Below are positions 34,172-39,586 of a DNA stretch of 39,586 nt, piece by piece; position 1 is the first letter of the stretch; each line of letters begins with the position of its first letter. The position numbers and the translations under genes are program-made. This DNA comes from Bacteroides timonensis (GTDB lineage Bacteria > Bacteroidota > Bacteroidia > Bacteroidales > Bacteroidaceae): NCBI RefSeq assembly GCF_000513195.1, contig NZ_CBVI010000130.1, positions 1-39,586 on the forward strand, in the 5' to 3' direction. A model generated the notes under the pieces. It worked only from the letters and a program-made list of their open reading frames with translations. It was not told where the DNA came from and did no database searches.

Positions 34172-35284
34172 TTAAAAATTATTTGATACATGTTCTATAA
34201 AGCGATCCAGCCAATCAGCCAGCTTTTCAGGATAGTCGCCCATACAAAACAATCGATCCGTTTCCGGTGTTAGATAGAGATTTGTGACAGGAGTGATGGT
34301 GTACGATTCTTGGCAATCAGAATTAAAATAAGCTACCATCTCTTCACACAGCAAGTCGTTTGCCGAATAGGTAAGCATAACCAGCACATCCAGTCCTGCT
34401 GGGTGGAAATCCGGTGATTCCTCATAGGCCCAGTCATAATAATACTGCATGATGCATGGGCTGTCGGGAGCAATGAATGTCAGTCCTTCCTTCATCAGTT
34501 CCATAAGTTTCTGCTCATTCTTGGTTCCCGTATGGCATTCTTCCATACGCTTTTCAAAGTCAGCACAGAAACTTCTTCCTTTCATCCGTTTCAGAATATG
34601 GTGAATCTCCCCCTTTTGGTACGACTTTGCGAGGCTCTCGTATGATTTGATTTTCTCAGGTCCTGCATTCTCATCGTAGTTCCCGTAATATTCCAGATAT
34701 TCGACAGACATGTCATAATAGTAAGTGTCCGTGATGTCCTGTAAACCATGATGCCGTACAAATCTCCTTATGAACTCCAGTGTTATCTTTTTCAATCTGC
34801 ATGGAAGCTTCTCCGTAAAATCTATCGGAATCCAGAAGAGTCGATAGTCGGGCCATTTATGGAACCTATATAGGCAGAAATGAAGTCTTCCATCTACAAT
34901 TTCAAGATTGATATATTCGGGGAGTATATTTTCCAGAGTTTTAAATAACTTTACAATATTCATCCGGGAGTTATCCCCCTTCTTTTTACGGAAGGGGAGA
35001 TTTATGCCCATCAGTTGTGTATACCTCAATGCCGAACGGTGGAGATAATCAAAATTTTCTAATGTAGTCAAATTTAGTGTCTCTCCGGTATCTTCATCCA
35101 TTATGATATGATAGTCCGGCGTAAAAGGACGAATTTTCTCCGTCAGAAAACCATGATGCTTCCCGGGGGCGGAAGTCTTCTTTTTCTCTGCCGGTTTATC
35201 CCCCGGCTGACGTCTACGGATTCGGCTTCGCGGATAATCAGGTGTGCCAATTCCCACATTTGTGATTCTGAGAGCTGTCTGCAT
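34172..35284 (-). CDS. PRTRC-locus protein (position of protein F)
   Basis: A 370-residue soluble protein with a basic, low-complexity N-terminus (about 15-45, RRRQPGDKPAEKKK) and a mixed alpha/beta body. I do not recognise any catalytic motif. It sits between C and B, where PRTRC protein F is found, and has a strong ribosome-binding site (AAAGGAGA, about 12 bp before the ATG at 35284). Assignment to protein F is by position and size only. Confidence 0.55.
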   Translation of the reverse strand: MQTALRITNVGIGTPDYPRSRIRRRQPGDKPAEKKKTSAPGKHHGFLTEKIRPFTPDYHIIMDEDTGETLNLTTLENFDYLHRSALRYTQLMGINLPFRKKKGDNSRMNIVKLFKTLENILPEYINLEIVDGRLHFCLYRFHKWPDYRLFWIPIDFTEKLPCRLKKITLEFIRRFVRHHGLQDITDTYYYDMSVEYLEYYGNYDENAGPEKIKSYESLAKSYQKGEIHHILKRMKGRSFCADFEKRMEECHTGTKNEQKLMELMKEGLTFIAPDSPCIMQYYYDWAYEESPDFHPAGLDVLVMLTYSANDLLCEEMVAYFNSDCQESYTITPVTNLYLTPETDRLFCMGDYPEKLADWLDRFIEHVSNNF

Positions 35285-35325
35285 GGTTTTGTCTCCTTTC
35301 TTTTTTTCTGTTTCTTGACCATATC

Positions 35326-35547
35326 CTATCCTTTCACTCCGATGGTTGTCTTGAACTCGTATACAGCCATATCCTCGTCCAGTTCCGGCCCGTGTACGGT
35401 TGCCGTGGTCAGTTCGGGATAAGTCATAGAATAGAAATCCATTACTTCATTGAGGGACATATCTGGGTCCGGATCGTTCAACTTCAGTACAGAATTGTCC
35501 TTTTTCATTTTGAATACTCTTTTGAGCCCTTTCATTTCAAGTGCCAT
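35326..35547 (-). CDS. PRTRC system protein C, ubiquitin-like protein
   Basis: A 73-residue protein matching the PRTRC-C (Prok_Ub) family: LKRVFKMKKD first strand pair, LNDPDPDMSLNEVMDFY, and TYPELTTATVHGPE, ending VYEFKTTIGVKG. This is the length and strand/helix/strand order of a beta-grasp ubiquitin-like modifier. The last residue is glycine followed directly by TAG, so the mature C-terminus would be exposed without proteolysis. It would be adenylated by ThiF and passed to protein B. 19 bp after the E gene. Confidence 0.88.
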   Translation of the reverse strand: MALEMKGLKRVFKMKKDNSVLKLNDPDPDMSLNEVMDFYSMTYPELTTATVHGPELDEDMAVYEFKTTIGVKG

Positions 35548-35566
35548 AATCTTTTATTATTTAGGT

Positions 35567-36715
35567 TTAACAACATACAAGTTCCATTTGTGCCTCGTCT
35601 TTCAGCCTGCATTCCTCCGGGAAATCAAGAAATTCCGCATAAGGGTCTTCTTTCAGGCGTTCCCTGTCGCTTTCATCATCCTTGTCGAAGTTGTAAGATT
35701 CTGTACTTTGCGGTTGGGAATGATACTCTCTGTTTCCGTTTATGCCTGATACTGGTTGCATGGGAACAACCTGCGGCTGCGGTGGAACAGGCTGCTGCCA
35801 TTGTCCGCCGTTTGCCTGCAACTGCTGTACATACATTTGCGGCTGTCCCGGATATTGTCCCTGAGGCATATTGATTGCTGGTTGTTGCCATTGTGGATTA
35901 TATGTCTGCGGTTGTCCTCCGGGCGTGGTTCCCGTCTGAGGCGTGGTTCCCGTCTGAGGCATGGCAACCGGCTGCTGCCATTGTTGTTCCGGCATCGGCT
36001 GTTGCATCGGTACGGGTTGCTGTGGCCATTGTTGCTGTACTTGTGGCTGCTGCATTGTTCCGGTAACCGGTTGTTCCATGAACATCGGAATCTGGTCTCC
36101 GGGCTTCAGTTTCACCGGTGCCTCATTTGCCGGTTGTTGCGTCTGAGGAGATTGCATCTGCTGTGCTGGTTGCGTAACTGTTTGCTGTGGTGCCGCTTCT
36201 CCTGCAAACAAGCTGCCTTCGGAGGCTTTCTTCTGCACTTCAACGATCTGATCCTCTATTTCCTTCTGCTTGTCAACGGCAGCCAGCAACTTTGCCTGTT
36301 TGAGCCAGGTCAATGCTTCGGAATAGCGTTTCCCCGTTTTGGCATCCTCCGCTTTCTTCAGCAGCTTCTCCATCTTTTCCCACTTTTCCCGTACTTCTTT
36401 CGGTTCCCTTTCATTAGCGGATTTTGCGGCCTTGCCTTGTGATGCTGCCAGTTCGGCCTGCTTTTCAAAATCTTCCAGATTGGTCAGAATACCCTGCGCT
36501 TTCTGTACCGGTGTGGATAAAGCCCGCAGGAATTCAGCATCCAGTTCTTCCGGTGTCCCATTAAATATCAAAGGAACCATGAGTTGCTGCGCCTCGCTTT
36601 TAAGGCTGGTACGTCTGGGCATGACTGCCACAGACAGATTGTCGTTCACTCGTCTGATGTTGATGCTCAGGTCTGTGCCTGCTGCAATCATTTGATGAAT
36701 TGATTGAAAAAACAT
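35567..36715 (-). CDS. PRTRC system protein E
   Basis: A 382-residue protein. The N-terminal third (about 1-80, MFFQSIHQMIAAGTDLSINI, VMPRRTSLKSEAQQLMVPL) matches PRTRC protein E. A charged coiled-coil helix region (about 90-180, e.g. REKWEKMEKLLKKAEDAK) follows. The C-terminal half (about 180-350) is Pro/Gln/Met-rich with WQQP and TGTTP repeats and should be disordered. The function is unknown; it may act as a scaffold or as a target of the cassette. It is 20 bp from the upstream small gene and 19 bp from C. Confidence 0.75.
   Translation of the reverse strand: MFFQSIHQMIAAGTDLSINIRRVNDNLSVAVMPRRTSLKSEAQQLMVPLIFNGTPEELDAEFLRALSTPVQKAQGILTNLEDFEKQAELAASQGKAAKSANEREPKEVREKWEKMEKLLKKAEDAKTGKRYSEALTWLKQAKLLAAVDKQKEIEDQIVEVQKKASEGSLFAGEAAPQQTVTQPAQQMQSPQTQQPANEAPVKLKPGDQIPMFMEQPVTGTMQQPQVQQQWPQQPVPMQQPMPEQQWQQPVAMPQTGTTPQTGTTPGGQPQTYNPQWQQPAINMPQGQYPGQPQMYVQQLQANGGQWQQPVPPQPQVVPMQPVSGINGNREYHSQPQSTESYNFDKDDESDRERLKEDPYAEFLDFPEECRLKDEAQMELVCC
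35922..35957. repeat. 18-bp tandem repeat in the PRTRC-E gene
   Basis: GGCGTGGTTCCCGTCTGA is repeated exactly twice (35922-35939, 35940-35957). It encodes tandem TGTTPQ-like hexapeptides in the disordered region, so copy number could vary without a frameshift. Confidence 0.8.
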
Positions 36716-36735
36716 AATGTTAAAATATTAAAGTG

Positions 36736-36954
36736 TTATACATAAGTTTCCTTGCAGAACTCTCTGAGAATCTTGCTTCTGTCAGGACGGCTGCCAATAT
36801 TCTTCAACGGTTCCAGATAATATCCGATGGTCTTTGGCTCGTCCACCGTATTGGGGAAGCGTCTTTTGACCGGTTTGATAATCCCCAGTGACGGCCATAC
36901 TGCCGGCATCACCGGTGCTTGCGGAGTAAATGATCTTGTTTCCATGACTTTCAT
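36736..36954 (-). CDS. Small hypothetical protein in the PRTRC operon
   Basis: A 72-residue soluble protein (MKVMETRSFTPQAPVMP...) starting 10 bp after the stop of the membrane gene; an earlier in-frame ATG (36987) would overlap that gene. It is basic and proline-containing, ending SKILREFCKETYV. I recognise no family. Operon position suggests linkage to the PRTRC cassette. Confidence 0.65.
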   Translation of the reverse strand: MKVMETRSFTPQAPVMPAVWPSLGIIKPVKRRFPNTVDEPKTIGYYLEPLKNIGSRPDRSKILREFCKETYV

Positions 36955-36964
36955 ATTTGAGGGT

Positions 36965-37177
36965 TTATAGGAATATTCCGATAACAAGCAGGACGATGAG
37001 AACCTTTACGATAAGGGACATTGTCTTGAAGAACAGACTGATGATTCCTCCCGAGAGAAACAGCAGTACGATCGTGTAGACCGGAACAATGCCTTTGTTG
37101 CAGAGCAGGCATATTCCGACAAGCAATACCAGTGTGACCACTTGCTTGCAGATACTTTCAATGAGATGTAGTTTCAT
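36965..37177 (-). CDS. Small membrane protein in the PRTRC operon
   Basis: A 70-residue protein with two to three hydrophobic segments (VVTLVLLVGICLLC, VYTIVLLFLSGGIISLFF, LIVKVLIVLLVIGIFL). I recognise no family. It is the first gene after the structured non-coding block on the minus strand, so that block is its leader. Confidence 0.65.
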   Translation of the reverse strand: MKLHLIESICKQVVTLVLLVGICLLCNKGIVPVYTIVLLFLSGGIISLFFKTMSLIVKVLIVLLVIGIFL

Positions 37178-37199
37178 AACTTCTGATTTTTAATGAATG

Positions 37200-37440
37200 A
37201 AAAATCCCATCGGGATATGTTTTCCCGATTTTATAGGCCTCCGGCCGTTGGATTGCCTTTTTGCGCAAGGCTTGGCGGAGAAAAATACCGGAACGGAGTG
37301 AGGATGATTTTTCTCCGCCAACCAGCCCGCAGGGCCGCCTTGCAGCAAATAATGAGGCAATCCAATACCTTTGCCGTTTAAAAGCGGCAAAACGTATCTG
37401 CCCTGAAACAAGAAATGCAGACCTTTACAGCCTGCATTTC
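37200..37440 (-). ncRNA. Structured non-coding block between topB and the PRTRC operon
   Basis: Nested complementary arms make a branched fold: TTGGATTGCCT (37248-37258) with AGGCAATCCAA (37355-37365); GCAAGGC (37265-37271) with GCCTTGC (37337-37343); TTGGCGGAGAAAAAT (37272-37286) with its exact complement (37307-37321); and a small GCCC-GCA-GGGC hairpin (37324-37334). Further hairpins lie at 37370-37391 (TTTGCCG/CGGCAAA) and 37412-37440 (GAAATGCAG/CTGCATTTC). ATCCC-GAT-GGGAT at 37204-37216, followed on the minus strand by T residues, could terminate. No gene fits. It could be a leader RNA, a small RNA, or a DNA site such as an origin of transfer. Confidence 0.5.
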
Positions 37441-37470
37441 CATGTTATGCGTTTACCTATTAATATATGC

Positions 37471-39237
37471 TCATTCTCTGGGTTTGTATCTCCGGAATAT
37501 CTCGTCCGTCACTTCTGTTGCCAGTTCCAGCGCTTTGCCGAGGAATTCCTCCTGCGTGAGTTTACCCCTTTCCATACGTGCCAGCTGCGCTTCCCAGCCG
37601 GATGTCAGTGCGGCATTGGTAATCTTCATTCCCCGTACTGTCTCGTATACATACAGCCCTTTCCGTGTCGGTATGATGTATTTCCCCGAATAACGGATAT
37701 ACTTGCGGCTTATCAGCGTCTGTATGATACCGGCCCGTGTGGCAACTGTGCCCAGTCCTGCGGTATCCATATAGTCTATCAGTTCCGCATCCGTATAAGG
37801 AGATACGGGAAGCCCTTTCCTTCGTATCAGATTGCATCCTGCAATGCCAAGGATGTCATTGCTTCCAATCTCCGGCAGCTCGATGGATTCGTATCCATCT
37901 GTATCAATGGAACTTTCCCTCTCGAAGATGCTGAACCATCCTTTTTCAAGGATACGGTATGCCTGCACACGGAATTTATGGTCTGCGCATACGGCATCCA
38001 CCGTGGTATATTCCACTTTGCAGGCCGGCATGAAAGCTTCCAGCATACGTCCGACGATCAGCATATAAACCATCATCTCTTCCCGTTCCAGTCCTTCGGG
38101 ACGCATATCAGTAATAATGATTGCAGGATGTTCCGTAACCCGGTCCTCATCTATAACATTTCTTGGCAGGTCGAAAAGATTGATGCCCATTGACTTTACG
38201 TACGGTCTGAACTCTTTCCGGTTCATGATCTTTTCCATGATGTGCGGCAGCGTGTCGTACACGTCCTCAGATACAAATCTGCTGGAGGTGCGCGGATAGG
38301 AAATCAGTTTCTTTTCATAAAGTTTCTGTGCAATCTCCTGTGTCCGCATTGCGGTGAGATTATAATAACGGTTTGCGTCTTTCTGGAGTTCAGTCAGATT
38401 ATACAGGGCGGGCGGCAGGATCTCCTTCACTTTGCGGCTTACGGATATGATACTTGCCTTTCCCTCCGCCTTGCAGGCATCATAAAGCTGTGCCGCCGTA
38501 TCCCTGTCGGCAAACTCTTTCATGCAGCGCATCTTTACCAACCGGCCGGCCTTGTTTACGACAATGCATACCGGCCAGCTGTCGGTTGAAACAAAGTTCT
38601 CCCTTTCACGGTAGCGACTGCAGACGGCTGCCAGTACGGGAGTCTGTACCCGTCCCAGTGAGTTGTTACCCAGTCCGGTGGCGCGGCAGATGGCGTAACT
38701 GGCATTTACGCCCAAAAGCCAGTCAGCTTTGTTCCGGCTGTCCGCAGCCAGATACATGGCGTCATAGAGGCTGTCCGGCCGCAGGTTTTCCATCCCTTTG
38801 CGTATGGCTTCATCCGTCAGTGACGAAATCCACAGACGCAGGCAGGGCTGCTTGCATCCGAAATACCCATACAGGTATCGGAACAGCATTTCACCCTCGC
38901 GGGAAGCGTCGGTAGCCGCAATGATCGTATCGCATGCGGCAAATACCTTCCCGATCACCTTCAACTGGAGCACGGCTTGAATATCCGGTATCCATCCCGT
39001 ATCGGCCTTGACATGCTTCACCATCAGGCGGAACGATGCCGGATTCAACGGGAAATCTTCGCGTTCCATCCGGGCTGTCCCGTAGTCCTTCGGCATGGCC
39101 AGGGAAAGCATGTTCCCGAATGTCCATGTCACCATATAGCCGTTACCGGTCATGTAACCGTTTTCCTTGGTATTTGCGCCTACTACTCTTGCTATCTCTC
39201 TGCCCACGTTGGGCTTGTCCGTCAATATTGCGATCAT
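37471..39237 (-). CDS. topB: Type IA DNA topoisomerase (TopB-like) of the mobile element
   Basis: A 588-residue topoisomerase III-like enzyme that breaks and passes one DNA strand. The Toprim domain starts MIAILTDKPNVGREIARVVG, with ATDASREGE (Asp110, Glu114), and the active-site Tyr314 lies in LISYPRTSSRF. The LLGVNASYAICRATG and SLGRVQTPVLA helix segments are as in TopB. It lacks C-terminal zinc fingers, and at 588 residues is compact compared with about 650 for E. coli TopB. Such topB genes are common on Bacteroides conjugative elements. It looks GC-richer than the host part of the window. It may help with DNA handling during transfer or replication. Confidence 0.93.
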   Translation of the reverse strand: MIAILTDKPNVGREIARVVGANTKENGYMTGNGYMVTWTFGNMLSLAMPKDYGTARMEREDFPLNPASFRLMVKHVKADTGWIPDIQAVLQLKVIGKVFAACDTIIAATDASREGEMLFRYLYGYFGCKQPCLRLWISSLTDEAIRKGMENLRPDSLYDAMYLAADSRNKADWLLGVNASYAICRATGLGNNSLGRVQTPVLAAVCSRYRERENFVSTDSWPVCIVVNKAGRLVKMRCMKEFADRDTAAQLYDACKAEGKASIISVSRKVKEILPPALYNLTELQKDANRYYNLTAMRTQEIAQKLYEKKLISYPRTSSRFVSEDVYDTLPHIMEKIMNRKEFRPYVKSMGINLFDLPRNVIDEDRVTEHPAIIITDMRPEGLEREEMMVYMLIVGRMLEAFMPACKVEYTTVDAVCADHKFRVQAYRILEKGWFSIFERESSIDTDGYESIELPEIGSNDILGIAGCNLIRRKGLPVSPYTDAELIDYMDTAGLGTVATRAGIIQTLISRKYIRYSGKYIIPTRKGLYVYETVRGMKITNAALTSGWEAQLARMERGKLTQEEFLGKALELATEVTDEIFRRYKPRE

Positions 39238-39330
39238 AATCTTTCTTTTTTATGCACTCCGTACCGCCTGAACAGTACGGAGTGGCAGGTTAAACTTTAG
39301 TGATTGAAATACAAATTACATGATGTGGGG

Positions 39331-39586
39331 TTAGATATTCTCTTCGGCTTGCAGCCCGTTGATTTCCATAACCGGCTTTCCGTCCGGTCCTTCCGCCAGT
39401 TTCAAAACGGCATCCATTGTCAGTGACAATACGGGAGTGTGGATTTTCAGCGGTACGGGTTCGGTTTCTTCCCCTTGCAGGAGAAGTTCGAGGCTGCCGT
39501 CCTCTTCCAGCTGTTTTTGGCTGATGCCGATATTTTCCAGTTGTTTCCAGTCAAGGTCTTCCGCCTTGAATACATGATTGATGTGT
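39331..39586 (-). CDS. 3' end of a DUF4099-type gene (runs off the window)
   Basis: The minus-strand frame is open from the window edge to a TAA at 39331-39333 and encodes HVFKAEDLDWKQLENIGIS, then QKQLEEDGSLELLLQGEE and a C-terminal NGLQAEENI. The DLDWKQLENIGISQKQLE pattern matches DUF4099, a domain of mobile-element proteins in Bacteroidota that is usually followed by DUF3945. Here the protein ends shortly after the DUF4099 part. It lies 93 bp upstream of topB on the same strand and is likely in its operon. Confidence 0.65.
   Translation of the reverse strand, partial: HINHVFKAEDLDWKQLENIGISQKQLEEDGSLELLLQGEETEPVPLKIHTPVLSLTMDAVLKLAEGPDGKPVMEINGLQAEENI

Noticed and set aside
35881..36080. 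Repeated sequence suggesting a CRISPR array
   Set aside because: The repeats keep the reading frame of PRTRC-E and have no regular spacers; they encode WQQP and TGTTP peptides.
35756..36442. A 228-residue plus-strand frame rich in Leu and Arg
   Set aside because: It is the complement of the Gln/Pro/Met-rich PRTRC-E gene, whose biased codons create an open antisense frame.
37261..38193. A 310-residue plus-strand reading frame
   Set aside because: It lies antisense to topB and through the structured block, with no family signature; topB has full active-site motifs.

Overview
The window looks like a Bacteroides chromosome. Several promoters match the Bacteroides -33/-7 type (TTTG and TAnnTTTG), the genome is moderately AT-rich, and it carries several families largely confined to Bacteroidota (DUF3127, DUF4494, DUF4835). 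I cannot fix the species from sequence alone.

Host core, 1 to about 27,400. A divergent pair (an OB-fold SSB-like protein and dnaN) leads into a mostly plus-strand run: a DnaQ-type exonuclease, coaBC, a DUF4835 lipid-free exported protein, recN, rlmB-like methyltransferase and an exported protease-like/TPR protein. Next come ridA, convergent folC, phoH, and a membrane UDP-sugar dehydratase of the CapD/WbpM type. Then follow a dihydroorotate dehydrogenase-like gene, yggS and a DUF4494 gene on the minus strand, an Mpi-type serine invertase, an HdeD-like membrane protein, tpx, a DUF368 (PopT-type) transporter, a TPR gene and glnS. The host part ends with the phosphate transport locus pstS <-> pstCAB. 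Its divergent promoter region carries TTGTAA-type repeats spaced exactly 11 bp on both strands, the geometry of a PhoB box. No phoU follows pstB inside the window.

Mobile element, about 27,430 to the right edge. Two consecutive tyrosine recombinases open what looks like an integrative conjugative element that continues past the window. They are followed by three small excisionase-like helix-turn-helix genes, a NYN-ribonuclease/LOTUS-domain gene, and a long minus-strand operon. That operon reads (in its own direction) DUF4099 remnant or partial gene, topB, a strongly structured non-coding block, two small genes, and then the PRTRC cassette E-C-F-B-ThiF.

The most exciting system is this PRTRC cassette. 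Its parts read as a minimal bacterial ubiquitin-like conjugation pathway: an E1-like adenylating enzyme (ThiF), an E2-like protein B with a visible eukaryote-like active-site motif around Cys160, and a 73-residue ubiquitin-like protein C that ends in a bare glycine. The families are named in databases, but I know of no assigned biochemical role. A second strong candidate is the non-coding block at 37,200-37,440. It holds nested, long-range complementary arms and an attenuator-like pair of mutually exclusive hairpins. Other notable points are a PstC permease with a PstS-like segment in its periplasmic loop, a recurring palindrome that seems to be a divergent promoter cassette, and several short-period intergenic hairpin repeats.
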